The notes: generated from the letters alone by a model not told the origin. 64,000 nt of DNA from Herbaspirillum robiniae (GCF_002213415.1 NZ_NJGU01000001.1:868001-932000), one strand, 5' to 3'; numbered from the stretch's first letter, positions 16,168-25,788 are shown. Made by a program: numbers and translations.

Positions 16168-17676
16168 TTACTTCAGGGTGATGGTGGTGTTGACCTGGCC
16201 GGCTTCCTCGTCGGGCGCGTACCAGCGCGAGGTGACGGTCTTGGTCTGGGTCCAGAAGGTCACGGCCTGCTTGCCGTTGGGCCCCAGGTCGCCCAGCTTC
16301 GAGGCGCGCGAGCCGGTGAAGCTGAAGTAAGCGACGGGCACGGGAATGGGCACGTTGATGCCGACCTGGCCGACGTCGATCTCGTTCTGGAACTTGCGCG
16401 CGGCATAGCCCGAGCTGGTGAAGATCGAGGTGCCGTTGCCGTTGGGGTTGGCGTTGATGAAGGCGATCGCCTCATCCAGCGTCTCCACTTCGACGATGCA
16501 CATGGCCGGGCCGAAGATTTCCTGGGTGTAGATGTCCATCTCGGCCTTCACGCCGGTAAATACGGTCGGGCCGACGAAGTTGCCGTTCTCGCTGCCGGCC
16601 ACCTTGAAGTTGCGGCCGTCCAGCAGCAGCTTGGCGCCCTGCTCGACCCCCTTGCCGATCAGGCGTTCAACACGCTCCTTGGCGGCGGCCGACACCAGCG
16701 GGCCGACGTCGGCCTTGCGATCGCTGCCGGGGCCGACCTTCATGGCCTTGGAGCGCTCGACGATTTCCGGGATCCACTCCTTCGTCTTGCCGACCAGCAC
16801 CACCACCGAGTTGGCCATGCAGCGCTGGCCGGCGGCGCCGAAGGCCGCGCCCAGCAGGTTGTTGATGGCCTGGTCCTTGGGCGCATCCGGCAGCACGATG
16901 CAGTGGTTCTTGGCGCCCATCATGCACTGCGCGCGCTTGCCGGCTTCGCTGGCGCGGCGATAGACGTGGGTGCCGACATGGGTCGAGCCGATGAAGGAGA
17001 CCGCCTTGATGTCGGGATGGTCGCAGATCATGTTGGCCACATCCGGGCCGCCGTGCACCACGTTCAGCACGCCCGGCGGCAGGCCGGCCTGGTTGGCCAG
17101 TTCGACCAGGAACAGCGACGACGTCGGGTCCTGCTCAGAGGGCTTGAGCACGAAGGTGTTGCCGCACGCCACGGCGATGGGGAACATGAAGCAAGGCAGC
17201 ATCACCGGGAAGTTGAAGGCGGTGATGCCCGCGCCCACGCCCAGCGGCTGGTAGATGGTGTAGACGTCGACGCCGCCGGCCACGTTCTCGGCCAGCTCGC
17301 CCAGCTGCAGCGAGGTGATCGAGCAGGCGTGCTCCACCACTTCCAGGCCGCGCATGACTTCGCCTTCGGCGTCGGGCAGGGTCTTGCCGTGCTCGCGGGT
17401 GATCAGTTCGGCCAACGGGCCGATGTTCTCGCGCAGCAGCTGCTGGAACTTCAGCATGATGCGCATGCGCTGCGCCAACGAGGTGTTGCGCCAGGTCTTG
17501 AAAGTTTCCTTGGCGTTGGCCACGGCGCGGTCGACTTCCTCCTTCGTGGCGAACGGCACGCGGGCGACCACTTCCTGGGTCGCCGGGTTCTTCACGTCGC
17601 GCCACTCCTTGGAGGTCGACTGCACCTTCTCGCCGTTGAGATAAAGGGGAACGTTGGGAATGTTGGCTTGGCTCAT
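16168..17676 (-). CDS. mmsA: CoA-acylating methylmalonate-semialdehyde dehydrogenase
   Basis: 502 residues, aldehyde dehydrogenase superfamily. The catalytic Cys is in [13 protein letters not shown], the NAD-binding [13 protein letters not shown] and the TAFNFP-like [18 protein letters not shown] region (here [16 protein letters not shown]) are as in MmsA/IolA. It converts methylmalonate semialdehyde with CoA and NAD to propionyl-CoA. It lies between the substrate-binding protein gene and mmsB, in one transcription unit. Confidence 0.96.
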   Translation of the reverse strand: MSQANIPNVPLYLNGEKVQSTSKEWRDVKNPATQEVVARVPFATKEEVDRAVANAKETFKTWRNTSLAQRMRIMLKFQQLLRENIGPLAELITREHGKTLPDAEGEVMRGLEVVEHACSITSLQLGELAENVAGGVDVYTIYQPLGVGAGITAFNFPVMLPCFMFPIAVACGNTFVLKPSEQDPTSSLFLVELANQAGLPPGVLNVVHGGPDVANMICDHPDIKAVSFIGSTHVGTHVYRRASEAGKRAQCMMGAKNHCIVLPDAPKDQAINNLLGAAFGAAGQRCMANSVVVLVGKTKEWIPEIVERSKAMKVGPGSDRKADVGPLVSAAAKERVERLIGKGVEQGAKLLLDGRNFKVAGSENGNFVGPTVFTGVKAEMDIYTQEIFGPAMCIVEVETLDEAIAFINANPNGNGTSIFTSSGYAARKFQNEIDVGQVGINVPIPVPVAYFSFTGSRASKLGDLGPNGKQAVTFWTQTKTVTSRWYAPDEEAGQVNTTITLK

Positions 17677-17706
17677 GATGCGGTTTCCATAGATAAGAAA
17701 GAAAGA

Positions 17707-17743
17707 CCGGGGCGACGCGGAGATGAAGGGTGCGCCGCCCCGG
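17707..17743 (-). promoter_or_regulatory. Intercistronic hairpin between the binding-protein gene and mmsA
   Basis: Arms CCGGGGCG and CGCCCCGG (with further pairing inside) and no T-run. Stable hairpins of this kind after a binding-protein gene protect the upstream mRNA and lower downstream expression. That role is inferred here. Confidence 0.5.
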
Positions 17744-17752
17744 CGAGAACGG

Positions 17753-18979
17753 TTACTGCTTGACCAGCGGGCAGGCCGCGTCCATCGGACGGAAAGCCTG
17801 CTGGGCCGGAATCACCGACAGCAGCTTGAGGTAGTCCCACGGCGCCTTGGATTCGGCCGGGGTCTTGACCTGGTACAGGTACATGTCGTGGATCACGCGG
17901 CCGTCCGGACGGATCGAGGCGTTGCGCATGACCACGTCGGAGATCGGGATCTCGCGCATCTTCTGCGAGACCACCTTCCAGTCGGCGGTCTTGGCGGCGG
18001 CGCGCGCCTTCAGGAAATGCAACACGCTGGAATACACGCCGGCCTGCACCATGGTCGGCTTGTTGTTCTTGAACTGCGCCTCGAAGCGCTTGGAGAAGGC
18101 GCGGGTCTGCTCATCGTAGTCCCAGTAGAAGCCGTCGGTGTAGACCAGGCCCTGGGCCGCATCCAGGCCCAGCGCGTGGACATCGGACAGGAACACCAGC
18201 AGCGCCACCAGGCGCTGGTCCTTGCCGCCCACCGCGAACGAGCGCGCCTGCTTGATGGCGTTGACCACGTCGGTGCCACCGTTGGCCAGGCCGATCACTT
18301 GCGCCTTGGAAGCCTGCGCCTGCAGCAGGAAGGACGAGAAGTCCGAGGCGTTCAGCGGATGGCGCACCGAGCCCACCACGGTGCCGCCGTTGGCCTTGAC
18401 GACATCGGCCGCGTCCTTCTCCAGCGAGTGGCCGAAGGCGTAGTCGACGGTGACGAAGTACCACGACTTGTTGCCCAGCTTGGTCAGCGCGGCAGCCGCG
18501 CCGGCGGCCTGCGAGTAGGTGTCGAACATCCAGTGGAAGCCGTTGGTGGCGCATTCGGCGGTCGTCAGCGCGCCGGTCGCCGGGCCGCTGTACATGGCGA
18601 TGCCGCCCTTTTCCTTGATCAGCTTTTGCACCGCCAGCGCCACCGAGGAGTTGGTCAGGTCGGCGATGGCCTCGACCTTGTCGCGGTCCAGCCACTCGCG
18701 CGCGCGGGTCACGCCCACATCGGGCTTGTTCTGGTTGTCGGCCGAGAGGATCTCGATCTTCATGCCTTTACATTCGGCCTTGAGGCAGTCTTCCACCGCC
18801 ATCTTGGCGGCCACCACCGAACCCTGGCCGCCCATGGCGGAGTACGGGCCGGACATGTCGGTCAGGATGCCGACCTTGACCGTGTTGGCGTCCTGCGCCA
18901 TGACCGGGGCGCCAAACAGGGAAATCGCACAGGCAACAGCAGCGGCCATGACGGAACGGCCGAGTACGTTCTTACGCAT
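17753..18979 (-). CDS. Branched-chain-amino-acid-type ABC substrate-binding protein
   Basis: 408 residues. The Sec signal [29 protein letters not shown] is followed by a Peripla_BP_6 (LivK-like) fold: [36 protein letters not shown] and a late [12 protein letters not shown]. It is periplasmic. First gene of an operon with mmsA and mmsB; no permease or ATPase gene is nearby, so it must share a transporter encoded elsewhere, or serve as a sensor. The ligand is likely a valine-pathway compound, an inference from the operon. Confidence 0.88.
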   Translation of the reverse strand: MRKNVLGRSVMAAAVACAISLFGAPVMAQDANTVKVGILTDMSGPYSAMGGQGSVVAAKMAVEDCLKAECKGMKIEILSADNQNKPDVGVTRAREWLDRDKVEAIADLTNSSVALAVQKLIKEKGGIAMYSGPATGALTTAECATNGFHWMFDTYSQAAGAAAALTKLGNKSWYFVTVDYAFGHSLEKDAADVVKANGGTVVGSVRHPLNASDFSSFLLQAQASKAQVIGLANGGTDVVNAIKQARSFAVGGKDQRLVALLVFLSDVHALGLDAAQGLVYTDGFYWDYDEQTRAFSKRFEAQFKNNKPTMVQAGVYSSVLHFLKARAAAKTADWKVVSQKMREIPISDVVMRNASIRPDGRVIHDMYLYQVKTPAESKAPWDYLKLLSVIPAQQAFRPMDAACPLVKQ

Positions 18980-19088
18980 TTTGTCTCCTTGATATTGTCA
19001 TTTTTGTCGGTCACGCCCGGCGTTACGTCGACGCCGGGTCATGCCGCATTCCTCCTGCTGCCGGAAAGCCTGTTTCCTCTGCAGCAGG

Positions 19089-19159
19089 TGCATTTTGCAT
19101 GTGCGTTAATATCGGTACAATAAACATAAATCCAAAATGCTTTTGCACCAATGCAAAAC
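19089..19159. promoter_or_regulatory. Divergent control region with LysR-type boxes
   Basis: Between the divergent operon and LysR gene lie TGCATTTTGCA (19089-19099), the inverted repeat CAAAATGCTTTTG (19133-19145) and ATGCAAAA (19151-19158). The repeated GCAAAA/TTTTGC theme suggests several binding sites for one dimeric regulator, most simply the adjacent LysR protein. Confidence 0.5.
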
Positions 19160-19186
19160 ACGATAAAACCGCCCGCAGGAGACCGC

Positions 19187-20104
19187 ATGCTGGACTGGGA
19201 CAACCTCAGGATCTTTCTCGAACTCACGCGCAGCCAGGGGCTGGTGGACGCCGCCAAGAAGCTGGGCATCGACCACTCCACGGTGTCGCGCCGCATGAAG
19301 CGCTTCGAGGAACAGGTCGGCAGCCAGCTGTTCGACCGCAACAACCACGGTTACAAGCTGACCGCCGACGGCTACCGGCTGGTGGAGTACGCCGAAAAGA
19401 TCGAAAGCACCGTCTACGCCGCCGCCGAAGAGCTGGGCGGACACAACAGCAAGCTCTCCGGCCAGGTGCGTCTGGGCGCCACCGAAGGCTTCGGCACCTT
19501 CGTGCTGGCGCCGCACATCGCCCACTTCTGCGCGCGCAACCCGCACATCACGGTGGACATGCTGCCGATGCCGCGCTTCGTGAATCTCTCCAAGCACGAG
19601 GCCGACATCAGCGTCTCCATCGAGCGCCCGCTGTCCGGTAATTACGTGGTCACAAAACTGTCCGACTATGTGCTGAAGCTCTACGCCACGCGCGAGTACC
19701 TGGACAAGCACCCGCCCATCCGCAGGCTGGCCGACCTGGAGCGGCACAACTTCATCGGCTACATCGACGATCTGGTGTTCAGCGAGGAATTGCGCTACAA
19801 GGACACGGTCGCTCCCGATTCCTTCCGGGCCTTTCGCAGCACCAGCGTGGTGGCGCAATACACGGCCGCCTGCGCCGGCCGCGCGCTGGCCATCCTGCCC
19901 TGCTTCCTGGCCCAGCAGTCGGACCAGCTGGCGCCGGTGCTGGAGGACGAGGTGGCCATCACCCGCACCTTCTGGCTGGTGGCTTCCGCCGAGCAGCGCC
20001 ATGTCGCGCGCGTCTCCGCGCTGTGGAGCTACCTGCGCGAATGCGTGGAGATGAACCGGGATTTTTTGATGGGCGATTCGCGTCAGATGCGCTGGCAGGC
20101 CTGA
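19187..20104 (+). CDS. LysR family regulator, probable mms operon regulator
   Basis: 305 residues from ATG 19187, which has GCAGGAG at good spacing; an ATG at 19151 lacks one. The HTH is at about residues 18-37 ([24 protein letters not shown]), followed by the LysR effector domain. The pattern [17 protein letters not shown] is of the subgroup with short, CrgA-like DNA-binding domains. It is divergent from the binding-protein-mmsA-mmsB operon and therefore its probable regulator. Confidence 0.9.
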   Translation: MLDWDNLRIFLELTRSQGLVDAAKKLGIDHSTVSRRMKRFEEQVGSQLFDRNNHGYKLTADGYRLVEYAEKIESTVYAAAEELGGHNSKLSGQVRLGATEGFGTFVLAPHIAHFCARNPHITVDMLPMPRFVNLSKHEADISVSIERPLSGNYVVTKLSDYVLKLYATREYLDKHPPIRRLADLERHNFIGYIDDLVFSEELRYKDTVAPDSFRAFRSTSVVAQYTAACAGRALAILPCFLAQQSDQLAPVLEDEVAITRTFWLVASAEQRHVARVSALWSYLRECVEMNRDFLMGDSRQMRWQA

Positions 20105-20202
20105 TCCCCGATCGGTCAGCGCCAGCGTCAAATCGGTTTAACCCCGCCGGAAAGCCGGCTGCAAAGCCGGCCGGACCCGGCCTACCCTCCAAGGAGATGA
20201 AG

Positions 20203-20784
20203 ATGGCAGCGAAGAAAATCCTGTTGTTGACCGGTGATTTCGCCGAAGACTACGAGACCATGGTGCCCTTCCAGGCGCTGCAGATGGTCGGCCATACGGT
20301 GCACGCCGTGTGCCCCGGCAAGAAGGCCGGCGACAAGGTCAAGACCGCCATCCACGACTTCGAGGGTGACCAGACCTATACCGAAAAGCCGGGCCACAAC
20401 TTTGCCCTCAACGCCAGCTTCGACGAGGTCAGCGCCGCCGGCTACGACGCGCTGGTGGTGGCCGGCGGCCGCGCCCCCGAATACCTGCGCCTGAACCCCA
20501 AGGTGATAGAGCTGGTGCAAGGTTTCGCCAAGGCCGACAAGCCGATCGCCGCGGTCTGCCACGGCCCGCAGGTGCTGGCTGCGGCCGGCGTGCTGGAAGG
20601 CAAGAAGGTCTCGGCCTATCCGGCCTGCGCGCCGGAAGTGAAGCTGGCCGGCGGCCAGTTCGCCGACATCGCGGTGGACGCCGCCATCACCGACGGCAAG
20701 CTGGTGACCGCGCCGGCATGGCCCGCGCATCCGGCCTGGCTGGCGCAGTTCCTGACGGTGCTGGGGACGAAGATCGAGCTCTGA
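20203..20784 (+). CDS. DJ-1/PfpI family protein
   Basis: 193 residues. The nucleophile elbow is [15 protein letters not shown] with Cys119-His120, and the acidic partner is in the DFAEDYE segment, as in the YhbO/PfpI/DJ-1 class (protease-like, glyoxalase or deglycase activity claimed for members). ATG 20203 is chosen since AAGGAG stands 6 bp before it; ATG 20197 is in frame but abuts the Shine-Dalgarno. About 100 bp after the LysR gene on the same strand; possibly cotranscribed. Closed by a terminator. Confidence 0.9.
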   Translation: MAAKKILLLTGDFAEDYETMVPFQALQMVGHTVHAVCPGKKAGDKVKTAIHDFEGDQTYTEKPGHNFALNASFDEVSAAGYDALVVAGGRAPEYLRLNPKVIELVQGFAKADKPIAAVCHGPQVLAAAGVLEGKKVSAYPACAPEVKLAGGQFADIAVDAAITDGKLVTAPAWPAHPAWLAQFLTVLGTKIEL

Positions 20785-20804
20785 TTTCCGGGCCACCAAC
20801 AAGG

Positions 20805-20837
20805 AAAACGCACCCATCGTGGTGCGTTTTTATTTTT
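20805..20837 (+). terminator. Rho-independent terminator after the DJ-1/PfpI gene
   Basis: Perfect 10-bp stem AAAACGCACC/GGTGCGTTTT with loop CATCGT and following T-rich run. Confidence 0.9.
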
Positions 20838-20921
20838 CCCGTGCGCTCTGCGAAGCAGCGCTGGCGTTCGTCGACCAGTCGAATCTGCTCCGTGCTCAAC
20901 ATGAACCGGCGCACATCCAGA

Positions 20922-22061
20922 CTATTTGTCCCCGTACTCTAGCCATATTACGGTATCAAGTTCTGCGAGACTCTTGGCCATGTGGTGTGGGTTTTGCGTG
21001 ATGGCAGCACGGAGCTTCTTTGCCAAATCAATATATCGCGCACCTTCGCTGGCTCCACGCGGAGCCCTGAATCGGATCACTTTCAGGTAAGTCCGGACCG
21101 GTTTGTCCAACACTGGATACAAAAAGGGAAACTCCAGGCAGAGCATTTCCGACAAGAATGAGGCGCGAGAGGAATTTCCAAGTTCGCATAAGCGATCTAT
21201 CTCTTGCGAAACCACATCATCCCTTTCTTGCTTCGTTGCCTGAAAGATCTTCAGATAACTGCGCGCAAGCTCTTGGAAATTACTCGATTTCCCCCTCCGC
21301 TCCCAACCTGCACCTTGCAGGCGATTGCCGATTTCGGAGTTCCAGCGCTCCTGGAGTTTTTCATAGAAGTCTTCAGACGATATAGATCCATTTGCGCACT
21401 TCCTGAATATCGCGAGCAAGCGAGACCGGCTGCGTTGATATGCAGCTATCTGCCCCCTGCGCCTCTCAATGTACTCGCGCATTCCTTTGGGCTTGGGCAA
21501 CTTGAACGAAACAAGAGCGCCCTCGGAAGAGGCAGTTCCCCTTCTGGCCGTATGACTCGCATTTCTTGGAGCTTCTTTGTACTCATCCAACCAATCCTCC
21601 GACACCGGCACGGAGGCTTCTTCTATTTCAGAAATCCAGTTTTTGGCACTCTCAAAATCCTTTGCAGAAATAGTTGAAAATATGTTCACTTCGTAATTCG
21701 AGTCGAATGCAGCCTTGGTCAGGTTTGACGAACCCACAATGGCAAAATGCCTTCCTGCCTGATCTCGCCAAAAAACAGCCTTGGGATGAAACCCCATCAA
21801 TGAATCCGCAACGAGAAATTGGCTTTTCCTGCGCGCGGGCAACCAAGTCATCACATCTTCACAAGCAGCTTTTCTTGTAATTCCAAAATCCTTCCCGATG
21901 ATCATCCGAAACCTCTTGCATTCAGGGTTCAGGGCGAGACTTTTGTCCCATTCGGTCAGATATGCCGTTACCACGAACAACTCGACGGCACTGGAAAAAG
22001 CATCCCTATAAATATCTGCCAAGCGCCCGGTACCGCTTGGCGTATGAAGCAATAATTCCAT
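20922..22061 (-). CDS. PLD-fold nuclease-like protein, isolated and GC-poor
   Basis: 379 residues. The N-terminal ~150 residues contain a phospholipase D-like active-site signature: GFHPKAVFW (His92, Lys94), then IVGSSNLTKAAF (Gly110, Ser111, Asn113) and SNYEVN (Glu124), as in NgoFVII/BfiI-type nucleases, which dimerise to form one active site. The remaining ~220 residues are charged, mostly helical-looking, and I do not recognise them. By eye its GC content is near half, well below its neighbours, and its codon use is different. There is no methyltransferase, integrase or repeat beside it. Possible roles: stand-alone defence nuclease, restriction enzyme remnant, or phosphodiesterase. The function is not established. 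Confidence 0.6.
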   Translation of the reverse strand: MELLLHTPSGTGRLADIYRDAFSSAVELFVVTAYLTEWDKSLALNPECKRFRMIIGKDFGITRKAACEDVMTWLPARRKSQFLVADSLMGFHPKAVFWRDQAGRHFAIVGSSNLTKAAFDSNYEVNIFSTISAKDFESAKNWISEIEEASVPVSEDWLDEYKEAPRNASHTARRGTASSEGALVSFKLPKPKGMREYIERRRGQIAAYQRSRSRLLAIFRKCANGSISSEDFYEKLQERWNSEIGNRLQGAGWERRGKSSNFQELARSYLKIFQATKQERDDVVSQEIDRLCELGNSSRASFLSEMLCLEFPFLYPVLDKPVRTYLKVIRFRAPRGASEGARYIDLAKKLRAAITQNPHHMAKSLAELDTVIWLEYGDK

Positions 22062-22319
22062 TCGACTCCCCCTTGATTAACAGAAACATATCGCCGTCGA
22101 TATTAATCGAATATGGCGAACTGCTCAGCTCATGCCAAATCGCTCTTGCTCATACAAATGTTACCAACATGCTCCCCCTCTCTGGTTTGCTGTTCTGCCA
22201 CAGTAATTGCTGCAGCCGCTAGAATCGGCGCTTTCCATCGACGATTTTTTCGCGGCCGCACAATATGCCCGGAGATGATCCGTCTTCAGGGCATGCAGTC
22301 GATTCCCAACCATCAGGCA

Positions 22320-22880
22320 ATGAGCGACAAGGACAGCGAGATTACCGCCACCGTGCTGCGCGAACGCGCGCGGCTGGGCGGCTTCATCCGCCGCCGCGTG
22401 GCCGACGCCGGCGAAGCCGAGGACATCCTCCAGGATGTGTTCCACGAGTTCGTCCGCGCGTATCGCCTGCCCGAACCGATCGAGCAGGTCAGCGCCTGGC
22501 TGTTCCGCGTGGCCCGCAACCGCATCATCGACCGCTTCCGCAAGAAGAAAGAGGAGCCGCTGGCCGAACCCGGCGACGCCGAAGACTTCGAGGCGGCCGA
22601 CGGCGCATGGCGGCTGGACCTGGTCCTGCCGGCCGGCGACGACGGCCCGGAGGCGGCCTATGTCCGCTCGGTGATGCTGGAAACGCTGCAGCAGGCGCTC
22701 GACGAGCTGCCTGAAAACCAACGCGAGGTGTTCGTCGCGCATGAGCTCGACGGCATCAGCTTCAAGGAAATGGCGGCCGCTTCCGGCACCAGCCTCAATA
22801 CCCTGCTGGCGCGCAAGCGCTATGCGGTCCTGCACCTGCGCGAGCGGCTGCAGGCGGTTTATGACGAATTGGAGATGTGA
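22320..22880 (+). CDS. ECF-type RNA polymerase sigma factor
   Basis: 186 residues. Region 2 spans about residues 20-75 (GEAEDILQDVFHEFVRAYRL and SAWLFRVARNRIIDRFRKKK). Region 4 spans about 120-175 (LPENQREVFVAHELDGISFKEMAAASG and NTLLARKRYAVLHLRERL). ATG 22320 (MSDKDSE) is preferred; earlier in-frame codons run through GC-poor sequence. The stop overlaps the next start (TGATG), so it is translationally coupled to a small membrane protein, which may be its anti-sigma or sensor partner. Confidence 0.92.
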   Translation: MSDKDSEITATVLRERARLGGFIRRRVADAGEAEDILQDVFHEFVRAYRLPEPIEQVSAWLFRVARNRIIDRFRKKKEEPLAEPGDAEDFEAADGAWRLDLVLPAGDDGPEAAYVRSVMLETLQQALDELPENQREVFVAHELDGISFKEMAAASGTSLNTLLARKRYAVLHLRERLQAVYDELEM

Positions 22881-23269
22881 TGGATCAAGATCTGGATCAG
22901 GACAAGCAACAGCCGCCGCAATGGATGCCGGCCAGGCGGCCGCGCCGCTTGCGCATGGGGTTCCTGCTCAAGGCCGTGTGCGCCGTGCTGTGCGTGGGCG
23001 TGCTGGGCGGCGCGGTGATGCTGCTGTGGAACTGGGTGGTGCCGCCCATCTTCCCGGGCGCGGCGGCCATCGGTTTCTGGCGCGCGCTGGGATTGCTGGT
23101 GCTGTGCCGCATCCTGTTCGGCGGCTTCCGCGGCCGCCACGGCGGCTGGCACGAGAAGAAGCGCCGCATGCGCGAGCGCTGGCAGGCGATGACGCCGGAG
23201 GAGCGCGAGCGCTTCGAGTCGCGCATGTGCATGTTCGGCCGCCGCCGCGCCGAACGCCGGGACGAATGA
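22880..23269 (+). CDS. Small membrane protein coupled to the ECF sigma factor
   Basis: 129 residues. A basic N-terminal segment (RRPRRLRM) precedes one strong helix (about 28-52) and a second weaker one (about 62-80). The cytoplasmic or periplasmic tail is charged, with HEKKRRMRERWQAMTPEERERF, a segment resembling the short MTPEER element seen in small proteins and metal-sensing periplasmic proteins. It has no recognised enzyme motif. It starts at the A of the sigma gene's TGA. A role as anti-sigma or membrane partner is inferred from context only. Confidence 0.75.
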   Translation: MDQDLDQDKQQPPQWMPARRPRRLRMGFLLKAVCAVLCVGVLGGAVMLLWNWVVPPIFPGAAAIGFWRALGLLVLCRILFGGFRGRHGGWHEKKRRMRERWQAMTPEERERFESRMCMFGRRRAERRDE

Positions 23270-23574
23270 GCATGGGCTCCGCATTCCCGATGCAGGCGGC
23301 CAACTGCAAGCAGCCGCCGGGCATGATCGTGCCGGTGGTCAACCTCGGGCGCTGCGAAGGCAAGGCCGACTGCGTGCCGGTGTGCCCGGAAAACGTGTTC
23401 GAAGTGCGCCGCATCGACGACGCCGATTTCGCCGCGCTGGGTTTCCTCAACCGCATGAAGCTGCGGGTGCACGGCATGCAGGTCGCCTATACGCCCAATG
23501 CCGACGCCTGCCGCGCCTGCGGCCTGTGCGTCAAGGCCTGCCCGGAGCACGCCATCACGCTCAGGCGCCGCTGA
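23266..23574 (+). CDS. Ferredoxin with two iron-sulfur cluster motifs
   Basis: 102 residues from ATG 23266, which overlaps the previous stop (ATGA); ATG 23272 is an alternative. Cluster motif 1 is C30-x5-C36-x3-C40-P, lacking the second Cys of a classic 4Fe site. Motif 2 is the full C82-x2-C85-x2-C88-x3-C92-P. The pattern suits a 7Fe ([3Fe-4S][4Fe-4S]) ferredoxin, with an insertion of about 40 residues between motifs. Third gene of the coupled sigma factor set. The electron partner is unknown. Confidence 0.88.
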   Translation: MSMGSAFPMQAANCKQPPGMIVPVVNLGRCEGKADCVPVCPENVFEVRRIDDADFAALGFLNRMKLRVHGMQVAYTPNADACRACGLCVKACPEHAITLRRR

Positions 23575-23652
23575 TCCGGCGCAACACGATGCCCGCGCCG
23601 CGGCCCGATCGGCCGCCGGCGCACTCCTCCCCTCACGAAGACAGGAGCCAAC

Positions 23653-24528
23653 ATGCACCAGCCTCACCCCGCACCGGTTCGCCGCGTCGTCGTCGCCGGC
23701 GCCAACAGTCCGACCGGCCGCCTGCTGCTCCTGCTGCTGCGCGACTCCGGCATCCACGCTACCGCCCTGGTGCGCCGGCCGGAGCAACTGGTCGCCGACG
23801 AAGTCATCGCCCACTGGACCGGCAATCCGCAAAGCGCCGACGCCATCGCCGCCGCCGATGCGGTGGTGCTGCTGACCGGCGTCATCGGCGCCGATCACTG
23901 GAGCGCCTACGAGCAAGGCATGGTCGGCACCGCGCGCCGCGTGGCGCAGGCGGTGGGCGCGCGCGGCACGCGGGTGGTGTATTTCTCCTCGCTGCTGGCC
24001 GATGCCGGCTCCGAGAACTGGTACCTGCGCGCCAAGGGCATGGCCGAGCAGGTGCTGCGGCAATTGCCGGGCAGCGTGATCTTCCGCCTCGGCCCGGTGG
24101 TGCGCGGCAGCCCGCAGCCGCTGCCTTTCGAACAGGCGCTGCTGCAGCAGTCGCCCGATGCGCCGGTGGTCTTGTACGGCGACCGCGCCGAGACGCGCAC
24201 CAGCCGTCCCATCAACCTGGGCGACGTGGCGACGATTGCCGAATCGGCGGCGCTGGGCATGGGCACGGCGGGAATCCACGAACTGGGCGGCCCGGAAGAA
24301 CACAGCCTGGCGCAGCTGGTGAAGCTGGCCAACGGCGGGGAAGTGACGGTGCGCACGGCGCCGCTGCAGACGCTGGCCTGCCCCACGCTGCAGCGCTCGG
24401 TACGCGACCTGCTGGCGCGCATCGCGGCCCCGCGCGATGCCGCCGCGGCCGCCGCCACCGCGGCCGAGTTCGGACTGCGCCTGACGCCGCTGTCGCTGGC
24501 CTGGCCACTGGATGCGATGGAAACCTGA
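23653..24528 (+). CDS. Atypical SDR / NAD(P)-binding protein
   Basis: 291 residues. The N-terminal VVVAGANSPTGRLLLLLL is an NmrA/atypical-SDR nucleotide motif (GAxGxxG-like), with LVRRPEQL as the loop that discriminates NADP from NAD. VVYFSSLLA and NWYLRAKGMAEQVL take the place of the usual Ser and Tyr-Lys active site: the Tyr-x3-Lys is present as YLRAK. AGGAG precedes the ATG. It lies 78 bp after the ferredoxin, so it may belong to the same unit. Substrate unknown. Confidence 0.8.
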   Translation: MHQPHPAPVRRVVVAGANSPTGRLLLLLLRDSGIHATALVRRPEQLVADEVIAHWTGNPQSADAIAAADAVVLLTGVIGADHWSAYEQGMVGTARRVAQAVGARGTRVVYFSSLLADAGSENWYLRAKGMAEQVLRQLPGSVIFRLGPVVRGSPQPLPFEQALLQQSPDAPVVLYGDRAETRTSRPINLGDVATIAESAALGMGTAGIHELGGPEEHSLAQLVKLANGGEVTVRTAPLQTLACPTLQRSVRDLLARIAAPRDAAAAAATAAEFGLRLTPLSLAWPLDAMET

Positions 24529-24534
24529 ATCCGC

Positions 24535-25788
24535 TCAGGTCTGCGGCAACGGCAACACCCCGTCGCGCCAGTCACGCTCCGTCAAACCGATAGCCGCAAA
24601 CGGATCGACCAGCGTGCCCGCCACCATCGCAGCCAATATCTGCGGCGCCGGCGGCACCAGCGACAGGCGCGCGGCAAGTTTGTCGCGCACCCAGGGCAGC
24701 CAGGAAGAATCGGACTGGTAGAACGGCGTGAACGCGGCCGACATCATCTGGAACGTCCTGACATGGCGGCGCCTTGACGCCGCATAACGCGGCAATGCCT
24801 GCTCCGGCGACGACGATGCCTGCAAGGCATGCGCCAGCGCGCGCGCATCCAAGAGGGCCATATTGGCGCCCTGCCCCAGCTGCGGACTGGTGGAATGCGC
24901 CGCATCGCCGATCACCGCCAGCCTTTCGCCGTAGGGCAGCGGCAAGGTGTGATGCCCGTAGCGCGCGAGCGTCATCTGCTCGAACGATGCGATCTGCGCC
25001 AGATAAGGTTCGCACTCCGGCCACAAACGATGTATCTCGTCTTTCCACCGTTCTATGCCGGCCTGCTTCAGGAGTTCCACCTCGTCCGGCTTGGTGCTCC
25101 AGAAGAAGGCCGTCATCGGCCCGTCCTGCGCGGACGGACGACCGATCGGCAGCACCCCGATCATGGTGCTGGCGCGGCGATAGCGCTGCACCAGTGAATT
25201 GACGCCGAACGCCGCTCCCGGCTGCGCCCGCAATGACACCCAGAACGCGCCGTAGGGCAAGGGCCTGGGCTCGCAGCTGCGCAATGCATGGCGGCGCAAT
25301 CGGGAACGGGCGCCGCTGGCGTCGATGACCAGGTCGAAGCCGCCCAGCCGGCCGCCGCCGGCAGTCAGCAGCCATGCCTGCCCGCCCTGCTGGTCCATGC
25401 CGGCAATGTCGTGACCGGTATCGATAGCTATCCCCTCTTGCAATACCGCCTCGAACAACACGCCGAACAGCGCCGCACGATGCACGGCAATCCCGTAGCG
25501 GCCGCCGCGGATCGCGTCATAACGCACATCCAGCACGGTGTTGCCGGTGGCGGCATCGGCGCCGTAAAGACGGTCGATGCGATGACCGAGCGCGGCGATG
25601 CGTTCGAACAGACCGAGATCGGCCAGCACCGTCAGGCCGGTGGGTTGCAGGATCAGGCCGGACCCCAACGGGGACGGCTGCAAGAAGCGCTCAAACAGCG
25701 TCACCCGATGGCCGGCGCGTTTGAGGTACAAGGCCGTCGCCAGCCCCGCGGGTCCGGCGCCGGCAATGGCCACATGCAATCGCTTCAT
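24535..25788 (-). CDS. FAD-dependent monooxygenase (UbiH/PHBH class)
   Basis: 417 residues. The FAD-binding GxGxxG is in AIAGAGPAGLATALYLKRAGH with the ribose-binding acidic FER. The second FAD motif is LAVIGDAAHSTSPQLGQGANMAL, typical of aromatic hydroxylases. ATG 25788 (MKRLHV) is used; the open frame extends to an upstream TTG. It converges with the SDR gene (6 bp apart) and follows the enoyl-CoA hydratase gene on the same strand at about 100 bp. A ring or polyketide-like substrate is expected; none can be named. Confidence 0.88.
   Translation of the reverse strand: MKRLHVAIAGAGPAGLATALYLKRAGHRVTLFERFLQPSPLGSGLILQPTGLTVLADLGLFERIAALGHRIDRLYGADAATGNTVLDVRYDAIRGGRYGIAVHRAALFGVLFEAVLQEGIAIDTGHDIAGMDQQGGQAWLLTAGGGRLGGFDLVIDASGARSRLRRHALRSCEPRPLPYGAFWVSLRAQPGAAFGVNSLVQRYRRASTMIGVLPIGRPSAQDGPMTAFFWSTKPDEVELLKQAGIERWKDEIHRLWPECEPYLAQIASFEQMTLARYGHHTLPLPYGERLAVIGDAAHSTSPQLGQGANMALLDARALAHALQASSSPEQALPRYAASRRRHVRTFQMMSAAFTPFYQSDSSWLPWVRDKLAARLSLVPPAPQILAAMVAGTLVDPFAAIGLTERDWRDGVLPLPQT

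Noticed and set aside
20785..22319. Prophage or insertion sequence around the PLD-fold gene
   Set aside because: No integrase or transposase frame, no flanking direct or inverted repeats and no adjacent tRNA were seen; only base composition points to transfer.
22113..22319. N-terminal extension of the ECF sigma factor
   Set aside because: The frame is open upstream, but it runs through GC-poor sequence with Cys/Ser-rich content, has no ribosome site and is unlike sigma region 2.
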